Origin: Acinetobacter sp. Marseille-Q1618 | Lineage (GTDB): Bacteria > Pseudomonadota > Gammaproteobacteria > Pseudomonadales > Moraxellaceae | Reading direction: 5' to 3' | Length of the DNA stretch: 64,000 nucleotides | NCBI RefSeq assembly: GCF_902809855.1 | Contig: NZ_CADDWJ010000002.1 | Span: 124,001-188,000 of the forward strand | Shown here: positions 1-8,782 of the stretch, piece by piece | Layout of the letters: every line of letters begins with the position of its first letter | How positions within the stretch are numbered: position 1 is the stretch's first letter | Position numbers and translations under genes: made by a program | Notes under the pieces: generated by a model | What the model was told of the DNA's origin: nothing | Databases searched by the model: none | Seen by the model: the letters and a program-made list of their open reading frames with translations, nothing else

Positions 1-1311
1 CGGACGACGACTGCGGGTTTCAGCTTCTTTCACCAAAGGTTCAATCTGTGTGGAAACCTTATTTTCAGGTGGTTCATCACTGTTGGCTTTACGGCGGTTT
101 TTAGCACGTTGGCGATTATAACTACTGATGGCACGTTCTTTTTCATCGGTCGACATATTTTGATATGCCTCCCACCAAGCCCCCATGCCTTGTGTCGAAG
201 GATCACCTGATTTTTCACGTAACAATAAGAAGTCAAAACCTGCTCTAAAACGTGCATGCCCAGAAAGTGCTTCGATTTGCTGTGGTTTTGGATTGAGCAA
301 ACGGGTTTGCATCTCCCAGACTTCACGAATAAATGTTTCAGCAAAACGGGGGATGATTGTGCGAGTCGCTTGACGTTTTAATACATCTAGACCAGCTTGC
401 GCACGTGCTTCTGCGGCAACCACACCTTTGGCTTGATAAAAATCACAACGACGTAAAAAATTTTCCCACAATAATACTGCATAGAAAAAAGCAGGATTAA
501 TGGTTTTACCAATCTGAATACGTTGATCTGTATTTTTTGCAGCACGTTCAATAAATGGCGTAATTTCTGTTTTTAAATCTGCGAAGAGTTGTTGCCAAAT
601 ATCAAAATCGATCAACATTGGCATCACTTGATTGAGATGCCCCATTGTAAATAGTTTTTGTGACTCATCATATAAACGATGCGGTGAAACATCACGCAGA
701 AGCTGCGTCATCTCTAAGGTAAAAACCTCTAAGATTGCAGGATTAATATTAAAATTCAGCTTTGCTGCAAAACGCAATGTTCTTAGCATCCGCACTGGGT
801 CTTCTTCAAAACGTAGTGCAGGATCGCCAAGTAAGCGTAAAGTTTTACTTTTAATGTCATCTACGGCATTGCAAAAATCAAGCACAATGCCTTTACGTGG
901 CTGATAATAAAGTGCATTGATCGAGAAATCTCGACGAGAGAAATCTTGCTCAATCGTGCCCCAATTATTATCACGCAAAATCATGCCAGCAGCAGAAGTA
1001 ATGGCTTTTTTGGGGGGCGCACGGAAAGTTGCGACTTCAATCAGCTCACGCCCAGAGTAGACATGCGCCAACTCAAAACGACGACCAATAATTCGACAAC
1101 GACGTCCAAAGACCTCTTTGACTTGAGATGGCGTTGCATTGGTCACAGCATCGTAATCTTTTGGGTTTTGACCCAACATCAAATCACGAACACCGCCACC
1201 GACGATATAAGCTTCATAGCCTGCTTTTGTTAAAGAATCAATAACATCTAAAATGGAAGAAGGTAATTGAGCGGTGGATAACCCACACTTTGACGCACGC
1301 AAAGTTTGCAA
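1..1311 (-). CDS. pcnB: Poly(A) polymerase I, 3' end beyond the window
   Basis: Adds 3' poly(A) tails to RNA and so promotes its decay. Read from the minus strand, the N-terminal nucleotidyltransferase domain is clear: a VGGGVRDLMLG motif, then a KDYDAVTNATP segment carrying the catalytic Asp-x-Asp pair, then an RRFELAHVY region and the SRRDFSINALYY motif of tRNA-nucleotidyltransferase/PAP proteins. The frame is open to base 1 and ends there in a basic Arg-rich stretch (ETRSRRP), typical of the PcnB tail, so the C-terminus lies outside the window. No in-frame ATG precedes the conserved domain. An in-frame TGA at 1332-1330 limits the ORF, and the best start is TTG at 1311-1309, 10 bases after AGGAG; a second TTG at 1302-1300 is possible. 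E. coli pcnB is known to use a rare non-AUG start, which makes this plausible. Identity is confident; the start is less so. Confidence 0.9.
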   Translation of the reverse strand, partial: MQTLRASKCGLSTAQLPSSILDVIDSLTKAGYEAYIVGGGVRDLMLGQNPKDYDAVTNATPSQVKEVFGRRCRIIGRRFELAHVYSGRELIEVATFRAPPKKAITSAAGMILRDNNWGTIEQDFSRRDFSINALYYQPRKGIVLDFCNAVDDIKSKTLRLLGDPALRFEEDPVRMLRTLRFAAKLNFNINPAILEVFTLEMTQLLRDVSPHRLYDESQKLFTMGHLNQVMPMLIDFDIWQQLFADLKTEITPFIERAAKNTDQRIQIGKTINPAFFYAVLLWENFLRRCDFYQAKGVVAAEARAQAGLDVLKRQATRTIIPRFAETFIREVWEMQTRLLNPKPQQIEALSGHARFRAGFDFLLLREKSGDPSTQGMGAWWEAYQNMSTDEKERAISSYNRQRAKNRRKANSDEPPENKVSTQIEPLVKEAETRSRRP

Positions 1312-1462
1312 AAGACGCTGTCTCCTACGTCAGGACGTAAAAATAATGATTGTGCTAATGATATCTCTAACACAATCAAAGGGCAATTTGATTCTCTCAA
1401 TCTTGCTTCAAATATTCAGTGAAAATTTGCAATTTATAGCAGTTTTTATTTTTCATTCTTTC

Positions 1463-1909
1463 CTATAAAACAATCATTGCCCGATTCTTTTCTAACATTT
1501 TTGGACCAATACCCTTCACATTTTTTAGATCATCAAGATTTTTAAATTTTCCATTTTGTTGCCGATACTCCAAAATCGCTTGGGCTTTTTTTGCACCGAT
1601 ACCATTAAGTTGCTGTAATTGTTGTAAATCTGCTGTATTGATATTAACCTTTGCAGCAGATGGGCTTGTGGCATTTGCCGCTGCTGTTTGCTTAACACTA
1701 TGATCTAGCGTTGGCTTGCCTAAATAATAATTCGGGTCATTACCCTTTAAGCGAGCATCTTGAGCTTGTTGTTGCGCTTTCCATTGCAGATAACGTTGAT
1801 CAAATTTTTCAGCATGTCCTTGTAAATGGATCGACACACTGAAAAATACCAATACGATTAAAAATAGAAAATATCCATTAAGTGTGTGTTTGTAATGTTT
1901 GTTGTTCAT
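1463..1909 (-). CDS. comEA: ComEA-family helix-hairpin-helix DNA-uptake protein
   Basis: Likely the periplasmic double-stranded DNA-binding protein that pulls incoming DNA across the outer membrane during natural transformation. The 148-residue product starts with a hydrophobic segment (about residues 13-30: FLFLIVLVFFSVSI) that would be a signal peptide or membrane anchor. A low-complexity Gln/Ala-rich linker follows. The C-terminal third (about residues 87-146) is a duplicated helix-hairpin-helix: NINTADLQQLQQLNGIGAKK, then LDDLKNVKGIGPKML, as in ComEA. Its start codon lies inside the 3' end of mazG (32-base overlap), so the two are probably co-transcribed and translationally coupled. The gene fits Acinetobacter, many of which are naturally competent. 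The family call is confident; the role in competence is inferred from the family. Confidence 0.88.
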   Translation of the reverse strand: MNNKHYKHTLNGYFLFLIVLVFFSVSIHLQGHAEKFDQRYLQWKAQQQAQDARLKGNDPNYYLGKPTLDHSVKQTAAANATSPSAAKVNINTADLQQLQQLNGIGAKKAQAILEYRQQNGKFKNLDDLKNVKGIGPKMLEKNRAMIVL

Positions 1910-2681
1910 ACGCAGCCTGTTGTTTTAAATGTATTTTGGCTTGCTCCCATAGTTGATCTAATTGTTCTAAGCTCATCTGTTCTATTGTTTTCTCTTGTTG
2001 TAATACTTGATCTTCTATAAAAGCAAAACGCTTTTTAAATTTGTGAATGGTACCCAATAATGCCATTTCACTAGAGATTCCTAGTTTACGCCCGACATTG
2101 ATCAAAGAAAATAAACAATCACCAAATTCATCCATTATTTCATCGGATTTTTCAGCAGCAACGGCAGCCTCAAACTCAGCCAATTCCTCTTTTACTTTGG
2201 TATAAGCTTCTGCCACATCAGGAAAATCAAAACCAATTTTTGCCACATTTTTTTGAATATTTTCAGCTTGCACTAAAGCTGGTGCATGTTTCACCTCATC
2301 CAAACGAGACTGTACTTTGCCTTGTTTTTCTTGTTGTTTAATATGTTGCCAAAGCTGTGAAACTCCCTCAGGGGTTAAATCCTTAAATTTTTCTTTTTCA
2401 AAAACGTGTGGATGACGACGAATCAATTTTTGGCATATGGCTTCTACCACATCATTAAAATCAAAAGCGCCTTGCTCACTATACATTTGTGACTGAAACA
2501 CTACTTGTAACAATAGATCACCCAGCTCATCACGCACATCATTCACATTACCTGAACGAACTGCTGCTTCAACTTCGTAAGCTTCCTCTATGGCGTATTT
2601 AGTCAAAGACGCAGGGGTTTGTTCACGATCCCAAGGACATTCTTGACGTAACTGCTGCATGATATTGAGTAACTTTTCCAT
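1878..2681 (-). CDS. mazG: Nucleoside triphosphate pyrophosphohydrolase MazG
   Basis: Hydrolyses NTPs and dNTPs to the monophosphate and pyrophosphate, a house-cleaning activity; in E. coli it has also been linked to lowering of ppGpp. The 267-residue protein has the two-domain MazG layout. The N-terminal domain shows CPWDREQTPASL and the Mg-binding ExxE...ExxD set (EEAYEVEAA, then RDELGDLLLQVVFQ). The second half carries the repeat KVKEELAEFEAA...IMDEFGDCLFSLINVGRKLG. relA lies about 1.4 kb downstream on the same strand but is separated by two plus-strand genes. The E. coli relA-mazEF-mazG order is therefore only partly kept and no MazEF toxin-antitoxin pair is present. The 3' end overlaps comEA by 32 bases. 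Confidence 0.95.
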   Translation of the reverse strand: MEKLLNIMQQLRQECPWDREQTPASLTKYAIEEAYEVEAAVRSGNVNDVRDELGDLLLQVVFQSQMYSEQGAFDFNDVVEAICQKLIRRHPHVFEKEKFKDLTPEGVSQLWQHIKQQEKQGKVQSRLDEVKHAPALVQAENIQKNVAKIGFDFPDVAEAYTKVKEELAEFEAAVAAEKSDEIMDEFGDCLFSLINVGRKLGISSEMALLGTIHKFKKRFAFIEDQVLQQEKTIEQMSLEQLDQLWEQAKIHLKQQAAYEQQTLQTHT

Positions 2682-2797
2682 AAAATGTCCCCTTTTCTAA
2701 CCCAATAATTTCAATGACGATCTAGGCTTGTCAGTGTTAAGTATTTTATGTTCAACTGAGCTGAGATTGATACGTTTAAAACAAAAAGGATGCCCAT

Positions 2798-3580
2798 ATG
2801 CGCCAAAGTATTTTTATTAGTGGTGCAGCTCAAGGAATTGGTGCTGCGATTGCCCGACTATTTTATCAACACGGTTATAACGTGGGTATTTATGACATTA
2901 ATGAAACTGCGGCACAGCATTTAGCAGCTCAGTTAGGAGAAAATGCCAAAGCAGGTCGTTTGGATGTTGCACAATATTCAGAGTGGCAAACTGCGCTCAA
3001 CGAGTTTGTAGCATGGGCAGGAGAGCTCAATGTTTTAGTCAATAATGCTGGAGTTTTATACTCAGGTGCTTTTGAAAAAACTGACATCACAGCACATCAT
3101 CGTACCATCGATATCAATGTCAAAGGGGTGCTCAATGGTTGTCATGCAGCCTTGCCTTTTTTGAAAAAGGCTACTTTTGCACGCGTGATTAACCTTTCCT
3201 CTGCTTCAGCAATTTATGGGCAAGCCGACCTTATTTCTTATTCTGCCAGTAAATTTGCGGTTCGTGGCATAACGGAAGGTTTAGATATTGAATGGCAAAA
3301 ATATGGCATTCGTGTCTTAGATGTAATGCCGTTATTTGTACAAACTGCAATGGTCAAAGACATGGATGCAGGCACGATTCAAAACATTGGCGTGGATTTA
3401 AAACCACAAGATATTGCTGAGCAAATATTAAAACTGGTGAATAGCAAAGGAACTATCTTAACGCAGACTCATCATCCTGTTGGCTTTAAAACCAAAATCA
3501 TGTATCAGCTTTCTCATTTCAGCCCACAGATCATCAACCGTTTAAGCAATATGTTTTTAAGCAGAAAATCGAATGAGTAA
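2798..3580 (+). CDS. Short-chain dehydrogenase/reductase
   Basis: A classical SDR of 260 residues. The N-terminal Rossmann motif is SGAAQGIGAAIA (TGxxxGIG type), followed by an acidic residue pattern (YDIN) at the end of beta-2 that favours NAD(H) over NADP(H). The structural NNAG motif sits at about residues 82-85 (VLVNNAGVLYSG). The catalytic Ser is in NLSSASA and the YxxxK pair is in YSASKFAVRG. The C-terminal 50 residues are hydrophobic/basic (TKIMYQLSHFSPQIINRLSN), which could aid membrane or lipid association, as in SDRs acting on lipid substrates. The ATG is preceded by an AAAGGA ribosome-binding site. It is transcribed divergently from mazG, from a shared spacer of about 115 bases. 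The substrate cannot be told from the sequence. Confidence 0.9.
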   Translation: MRQSIFISGAAQGIGAAIARLFYQHGYNVGIYDINETAAQHLAAQLGENAKAGRLDVAQYSEWQTALNEFVAWAGELNVLVNNAGVLYSGAFEKTDITAHHRTIDINVKGVLNGCHAALPFLKKATFARVINLSSASAIYGQADLISYSASKFAVRGITEGLDIEWQKYGIRVLDVMPLFVQTAMVKDMDAGTIQNIGVDLKPQDIAEQILKLVNSKGTILTQTHHPVGFKTKIMYQLSHFSPQIINRLSNMFLSRKSNE

Positions 3581-3681
3581 AATTTTAATAATTTGAAGCA
3601 TTTACTAACAATTTAAATGTTAAGTCTGACTACATTTACGTTAATATCATGTTTCAATAATTACAATTGGATTACAATACG

Positions 3682-4065
3682 ATGAAAATTTATTTGTTTG
3701 CAATTCCAATCATTGCGATGAGCTCAACCACTTTTGCAAGCCCGATCAGCACCTCTCAACTCAAATCTATGGATTGTGCAACATTAGCTGTTGAAAAAGC
3801 CAATGCGACACGTACGCTGAATGCTGCCAACCAAAACAGCAATGCTACAGGTAAAACTGTCAGTAAATGGGCTGGAATCGCAAGTAATGCTTTGAGTGCC
3901 TTTGGGGGACATTCAGAGTCTGCAACAAAAGCGGGAAATTTTGCGAATAATCTTTCCAATCAGACCACTACTTCTGACCAGATTCATCCTCAAACCATAC
4001 TGGATGCTCAGGCAAATATTGAAAACATCTCTATTTACCAAAAGTCAAAAAACTGTAAATTTTAA
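3682..4065 (+). CDS. Small secreted protein of unknown function
   Basis: I do not recognise a family. The 127-residue product from ATG 3682 opens with a clean signal peptide (MKIYLFAIPIIAMSSTTFA, probable cleavage after the second Ala). The mature part is rich in Ala, Asn, Ser and Thr. It has only two cysteines, one in SMDCATLA near the mature N-terminus and one three residues from the end (KNCKF), which could form a disulphide in the periplasm. A glycine/alanine-rich middle (KWAGIASNALSAFGGHSES) may form amphipathic helices. A TTG at 3667 in the same frame would add five residues before the signal peptide and is less likely. It is followed at once by a bidirectional terminator shared with the convergent relA. 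Confidence 0.7.
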   Translation: MKIYLFAIPIIAMSSTTFASPISTSQLKSMDCATLAVEKANATRTLNAANQNSNATGKTVSKWAGIASNALSAFGGHSESATKAGNFANNLSNQTTTSDQIHPQTILDAQANIENISIYQKSKNCKF

Positions 4066-4080
4066 TCCTTAGACATTAAA

Positions 4081-4106
4081 AAAACCTGCATTTTGCAGGT
4101 TTTTTA
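4081..4106. terminator. Bidirectional intrinsic terminator
   Basis: A perfect 10-bp stem (AAAACCTGCA, loop TTT, TGCAGGTTTT) with A-runs on one side and T-runs on the other. It lies between the small secreted protein gene and the end of relA and can stop both. Confidence 0.9.
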
Positions 4107-4119
4107 ATTTTCAATCTAA

Positions 4120-6426
4120 CTAGTTGCCTTGCACCAAACGTCTTGCGCTGATAATGCCAGGTTGCTGCTCTAAACGTGCTAACAGACGAGACAATTGTGC
4201 CAACCCTTTTACCTCAATCAAAAGCTTCATATTGGCAATACCATCTGCTTCCGAAATCGTATTCACCTGACGAATATTAATTTGATCAGAAAAAATCACC
4301 TGAGTTAAATCTTTCAACAAACCACGACGATCATAAGCTTCTACAACGATTTGCACACTTTGACCACGTGTCGGTTGCATTTCCCAGTCTGCTTCTACCG
4401 CACGATCAGGTTCTAAACCAATCATTCGCATATAATCAGGACATGCAACTTTATGAATGCTCACTCCACGATTTAAGGTGATATAACCCGCAATCGACTC
4501 GCCATGTACAGGTTGACAGCATTGTGCAATATGTAACTCGACATTGTCTAAACCATCAATCAAGATGCCATGCGCTGACAGTGTATGACTAGCACGTGGA
4601 TTCAACGTCGGTTTCAACACCAGTTCAGGTTCATCCTGATCTAAGTGCATATGACGGTTAACTTGGTTAATCATGGCATGCAAGCTAATGTCACCGCTCA
4701 CTAATGCCACTAAAATATCATCCCCTGTTTTGACATTAAAATGATTACAATAGTCATTTAAATCAATACTTTTCGGATGAATCGCCAAGCGAGAAAGTTC
4801 TTTGTTTAAAATTTCTCGACCGACTTCTAAGTTTTTACTGCGATCTTGCTGTCTAAACCAGTGACGTAACTTGTCACGCGCACGGGCAGTCTTGATATAA
4901 CCTAAAGAATTTACCAACCAATCACGATTTGGTTCACGGTCTTTCTTGGTTAAAATCTCAACCTGCTCACCTGTTTTTAAAGTATAGGTAAGTGGTACAT
5001 AACGTTGGTTAACACGTGCTGCATAGCATTTATTTCCCACTTCAGTATGCACATGATAAGCAAAATCTAAAACCGTTGAACCGCGAGGTAATTCTTTAAT
5101 ATCCCCATCACGACTAAACACATAGATTTTTTCAAAACCTTCAAAATCTTGAATATGTTCAAAATCTTCTGTTTCATCTTCATTCGGATGCACATTGGCA
5201 TCATTTCGTTCCTGATAATGCTCAAGCACTGAACGCAAGGAATGTAAACGATGATTAAATGAATAATCGGTGTTTTTAGAGCCTTCTTTATAGTTAAAGT
5301 GTGAACATACGCCAAGCTCTGCTTCTTCATGCATCTCTATGGTACGAATTTGTATTTCGAGAGACTTATTTTCAGCGATCACAGCAGTATGTAATGAGCG
5401 ATAACCATTGGCTTTAGGGTTGGTAATATAGTCATCAAACTGATGTGGAATATGTCGCCAAATTTGATGTACTATGCCTAAAGCGTGATAACACTCAGGA
5501 ATACTTTCCACCAACACACGTACTGCACGAATGTCATAAAGTTGATCAAAACTTAGATTTTTACTCTTCATCTTGCGATAAATTGAGTAAATATGCTTCA
5601 CTCGCCCTGAAATTTCTGCATGAATATCATGGGCAGCCAATTCGCCTTTTAACTTTTCAACCACAAACTGGATATATTGCTCACGCTCCAAGCGTTTTTC
5701 ATTGAGCAATGAGGCAATTTCTTTATAACGTTCAGGTGCCAAATAACGGAAAGCAAGATCCTCAAGCTCCCATTTTAACTGTGCAATGCCTAAACGATGC
5801 GCTAAGGGTGAATAAATCGTTAAAATTTCGCGCGCAACACGCTCTTGCCGTTCTTTGGGTGATTTTGCCAATTCACGCAAAGCATAAGTACGCTCTGCCA
5901 ATTTAATCAATACAACACGCACATCTTCAGTCACAGAAATCAGCATCTTATAAATGCCTGATAAATGTTCACGTTGATTATTATTAAAATGATCTTCTAA
6001 ACGCTTATTCTTTTCAATCAGTTCAGACAGCTTCCCCATTGCCAAAGTGCCTTTGACAAGGTTATAAACCTGTTCCCCAAAATGTGTTTTGATCTCTTCA
6101 AGTGTGATAATGCCTTCACGCACACTTCGATACAAAACCGCAGCAGAAAGCGTGTCTTCATCGACATGCAAATGTGCCAAAATATCTGCCATACCAATAC
6201 CCGTTGCAAAGGTATTGACTCGGCTATCCGCCATGCTTGCTAATTCTTTTTGTAAAACCAACTGAGCAACTTCTTCAAGCTGATTAAGCGCTGCACCGTC
6301 TAAAATTCCACGCACACGGTCTAACCAAGTGGCTAAAGCCTGCTGCGCTTCTACGGCATGTTCTACAGTCGCTTCCTCAGACAACTCATTTAGTTGCTCT
6401 GGAAGCTGTTCACGTACTGTGACCAT
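4120..6426 (-). CDS. relA: (p)ppGpp synthetase RelA
   Basis: Ribosome-associated stringent-response enzyme that transfers pyrophosphate from ATP to GTP/GDP when uncharged tRNA is bound. The 768 residues follow the long RSH order. First is a degenerate hydrolase (HD) region, about residues 60-200: where SpoT-type proteins have the His-Asp pair, this one reads LYRSVREG, so no hydrolase activity is expected. The synthetase domain follows, about 260-385, with YDIRAVRVLV, the FDDYITNPKANGYRSLHT core at about 330-347 and IQIRTIEMHEEAE. The TGS domain is at about 433-495 (IYVFSRDGDIKELPRGSTVLDFAY). A Cys/His zinc-finger-like part (HIAQCCQPVHGESIAGYI) and a C-terminal ACT domain complete it. The lost HD motif separates it from SpoT. 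It is the last gene of a probable cysM-exonuclease-rlmD-relA run, 27 bases after rlmD. Confidence 0.95.
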   Translation of the reverse strand: MVTVREQLPEQLNELSEEATVEHAVEAQQALATWLDRVRGILDGAALNQLEEVAQLVLQKELASMADSRVNTFATGIGMADILAHLHVDEDTLSAAVLYRSVREGIITLEEIKTHFGEQVYNLVKGTLAMGKLSELIEKNKRLEDHFNNNQREHLSGIYKMLISVTEDVRVVLIKLAERTYALRELAKSPKERQERVAREILTIYSPLAHRLGIAQLKWELEDLAFRYLAPERYKEIASLLNEKRLEREQYIQFVVEKLKGELAAHDIHAEISGRVKHIYSIYRKMKSKNLSFDQLYDIRAVRVLVESIPECYHALGIVHQIWRHIPHQFDDYITNPKANGYRSLHTAVIAENKSLEIQIRTIEMHEEAELGVCSHFNYKEGSKNTDYSFNHRLHSLRSVLEHYQERNDANVHPNEDETEDFEHIQDFEGFEKIYVFSRDGDIKELPRGSTVLDFAYHVHTEVGNKCYAARVNQRYVPLTYTLKTGEQVEILTKKDREPNRDWLVNSLGYIKTARARDKLRHWFRQQDRSKNLEVGREILNKELSRLAIHPKSIDLNDYCNHFNVKTGDDILVALVSGDISLHAMINQVNRHMHLDQDEPELVLKPTLNPRASHTLSAHGILIDGLDNVELHIAQCCQPVHGESIAGYITLNRGVSIHKVACPDYMRMIGLEPDRAVEADWEMQPTRGQSVQIVVEAYDRRGLLKDLTQVIFSDQINIRQVNTISEADGIANMKLLIEVKGLAQLSRLLARLEQQPGIISARRLVQGN

Positions 6427-6453
6427 ACCCTTCTCCCGTAAATATACAGTTCA

Positions 6454-7848
6454 TTATAAATCGTTTATCTCTACATTCTTCTCAAATAAAGCAATGGATT
6501 CGACATGACCTGTATGTGTAAACATATCCATCACCCCTGCTTTTTTCAGTCGATAGCCATGTTGCACTAAAATTCCCGCATCTCTTGCCAACGTGGCAGG
6601 ATTACAGGACACATAAACGATTTTTTTCGCACCAAAATTAGGCACATAATGCATAACCTGTTCCGCCCCAGTTCGAGGTGGGTCTATCAATAATGCATCA
6701 AATCCTTGATTCGCCCAAGAATATTGAGAAAAATCTTTTGTTAAATCTTGTGAATAGAAAGTAACATTCGTTATGCAATTTTTCAGTGCGTTTTCTGTAC
6801 CTCGCTGAACCATCTCTTTACTGCCTTCTACCGCAATAACGTTTCCAGTGCTTCCCACTTTTTTAGCAAGCGGTAAAGAAAAATTTCCTAAACCACAAAA
6901 TAAATCTAAGACTCGGTCACCCTCTTTTAAGTCAAGCAATTCACATGCCAACCTGACCATTTGTGGATTTACACTCGGATTAACCTGCGTAAAATCCGTA
7001 GGATTAAAAGAAAATTCAACATCAAAATCAGTAAGTTGATAATGCAAATGCATACTCGCCTTAGAGTCATCAACACGATGCAAACTGTCATTCCCAGCAG
7101 GCTGAAAATACAGCTGCCATTGTTTCTGTAACGCAAATTGTTGAAATTGGTTGACATCTTGCGCTGACAAATTTGCTGTATGGCGAATTAATAACGCAAC
7201 TTCTGTATCACCTTTGGCTAATTCTATATGACCAATATCCGCTTTGCCTGTTAGACTTTCGAGTAACTGACGCAGTTCAGGTAGAGCTTGATCCAACTCT
7301 TGATCTAAAATTTTACACGTTTGAATATCTACCAGATGGTTGGTTTGTGCTTCACGGAAACCCATTAACAATTGTTTATTTTTAGGGAAATAACGCACGC
7401 CGATACGTGCTTTATGACGATAATCCTGTTTTAAAGAGCGAATTGGTGCTAACCATTGTTGCGGTTCCAAACCTGCAAAATGACTAAAATGCGACTTTAA
7501 AACCTCTTGTTTAAATCGGATTTGTTCATCTGGATGTAGATGCTGCAAATTACAACCACCACACACCCCAAAATGCGGACAAATCGGTTGAATACGCTGC
7601 GGATGCGGTTCACTTAAAAGCTGAATGCTATCGGCTTCTTCAAGTTTAGACACTTGGCGGGTAATTTGTGCTTTGACAGTTTCACCGGGTAAAGCAAAAC
7701 GAATAAAAACGCTTTTACCTTGCTTTTCTGTAGGATGATTTGAATTATGACTATAGCGTGCTATGCCTCGCCCTTCATGTGAAAGTCTCTCAACCTTAAA
7801 AACATATTGTGGAAGTTGAGATGGACGAGGTTTAGCTCTATGTTTCAA
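6454..7848 (-). CDS. rlmD: 23S rRNA (uracil-1939-C5)-methyltransferase RlmD
   Basis: SAM-dependent methylation of U1939 in 23S rRNA. The 464-residue protein begins with a TRAM-like OB domain ([17 protein letters not shown]). Next comes the [4Fe-4S] cluster site, with Cys90, Cys96 and Cys99 ([14 protein letters not shown]) and a fourth Cys near 178 (DIQTCKIL). The methyltransferase half has the SAM-binding motif [16 protein letters not shown], the LLIDPPRTG motif, and the nucleophile Cys in [12 protein letters not shown]. These are diagnostic for the RumA/RlmD branch rather than RlmC. It lies directly between an exonuclease gene (9-base gap) and relA, as in other gammaproteobacteria where rlmD precedes relA. 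Confidence 0.95.
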   Translation of the reverse strand: MKHRAKPRPSQLPQYVFKVERLSHEGRGIARYSHNSNHPTEKQGKSVFIRFALPGETVKAQITRQVSKLEEADSIQLLSEPHPQRIQPICPHFGVCGGCNLQHLHPDEQIRFKQEVLKSHFSHFAGLEPQQWLAPIRSLKQDYRHKARIGVRYFPKNKQLLMGFREAQTNHLVDIQTCKILDQELDQALPELRQLLESLTGKADIGHIELAKGDTEVALLIRHTANLSAQDVNQFQQFALQKQWQLYFQPAGNDSLHRVDDSKASMHLHYQLTDFDVEFSFNPTDFTQVNPSVNPQMVRLACELLDLKEGDRVLDLFCGLGNFSLPLAKKVGSTGNVIAVEGSKEMVQRGTENALKNCITNVTFYSQDLTKDFSQYSWANQGFDALLIDPPRTGAEQVMHYVPNFGAKKIVYVSCNPATLARDAGILVQHGYRLKKAGVMDMFTHTGHVESIALFEKNVEINDL

Positions 7849-7857
7849 AGGAATAAC

Positions 7858-8679
7858 CTAATTTGCAGTGGAGGGAAAATCTGTGGCACTGAATGCAGTT
7901 TTTTGTGAAGTTTCACGCCAAATCTGCAAAAACTCAGCTTGTTGGGGTTGACCTTGTAAATAGTGAATACTGGCTTGAATCCAAAGTTGATGATCTGATA
8001 AAGAAATCTGACCTTTAAGTAAATTCCAACGTAAAAAAATCAGCCATGTATTTAACACATCACCTTCGCAATAACTGGTCAACTTCAGCCACTGCTCGTT
8101 TTTGACATACTCAGGAACAAAATAACCTTTGATGCCACGTTTACCAGGAAAACCCAGTAAATGTGCAATATCGTCCAGTTTCTGGAAATGTCGCCCATTA
8201 AACATCGCCATCACATCCATCAGATCAATATGCCGATGGTGATAACGATTCTGATAGTTATTGTACCGTTTTTGTGTGTCAATCTCACCTTGATCGAACA
8301 AACTTGGTGCAGATAAACCATGATACATGGCACGGAACAAAATCACAGGCAAATCAAACTGTGAACCATTCCAACTCACCAAAGTTGGATGACGCTTATC
8401 AAAGATCGAAAGGAATTTGCTTAAAATTTCTGCTTCAGAAAAATGCTCTCGGCTAAATGAAAATAACTTCATCGAACCACTTTCATCAATCCATAAACCT
8501 GAAATACAGACAATTTCATGCAGTGGTAAACGTTGAAAATCCGTGCCCGCTTCTTGGCGACGGATTTTCATTAAAGCTTGCTCTAAATCGTCTTCAGGTA
8601 AATCTAGTCCGTACAAATGTGCGCCTGATTGGTGATCAGTCAATGTTTCAATATCAAAAACAAGTACGGGAAAATGCAT
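7858..8679 (-). CDS. Predicted 3'-5' exonuclease, PolB-proofreading-like
   Basis: A stand-alone DnaQ-superfamily 3'-5' exonuclease of 273 residues, related to the proofreading domain of family B DNA polymerases. Exo I is the opening LVFDIETLTD (Asp-x-Glu). Exo II is LVSWNGSQFDLPVILFRA (the N-x3-F/Y-D type). Exo III is SYCEGDVLNTWLIFLRW, with the last Asp metal ligand in the tyrosine/cysteine-D form. The linker holds HRHIDLMDVMAMF, also typical of this family. No polymerase domain is attached. The gene starts about 100 bases after cysM and ends 9 bases before rlmD. The biological substrate is not known; the family call rests on the three Exo motifs. Confidence 0.88.
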   Translation of the reverse strand: MHFPVLVFDIETLTDHQSGAHLYGLDLPEDDLEQALMKIRRQEAGTDFQRLPLHEIVCISGLWIDESGSMKLFSFSREHFSEAEILSKFLSIFDKRHPTLVSWNGSQFDLPVILFRAMYHGLSAPSLFDQGEIDTQKRYNNYQNRYHHRHIDLMDVMAMFNGRHFQKLDDIAHLLGFPGKRGIKGYFVPEYVKNEQWLKLTSYCEGDVLNTWLIFLRWNLLKGQISLSDHQLWIQASIHYLQGQPQQAEFLQIWRETSQKTAFSATDFPSTAN

Positions 8680-8782
8680 AACTAAGATTTCTCTAAAAGA
8701 CTTTGACTATTTTACACATTAACCTGCTTCTTTTCAGTGAAGCAATGCCCGATGTAAAATAATTGCAAAGCCTTATAAAAGT

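Noticed and set aside
4120..6426. Bifunctional SpoT-type (p)ppGpp hydrolase
   Set aside because: The His-Asp hydrolase motif is replaced (LYRSVREG), which marks RelA.
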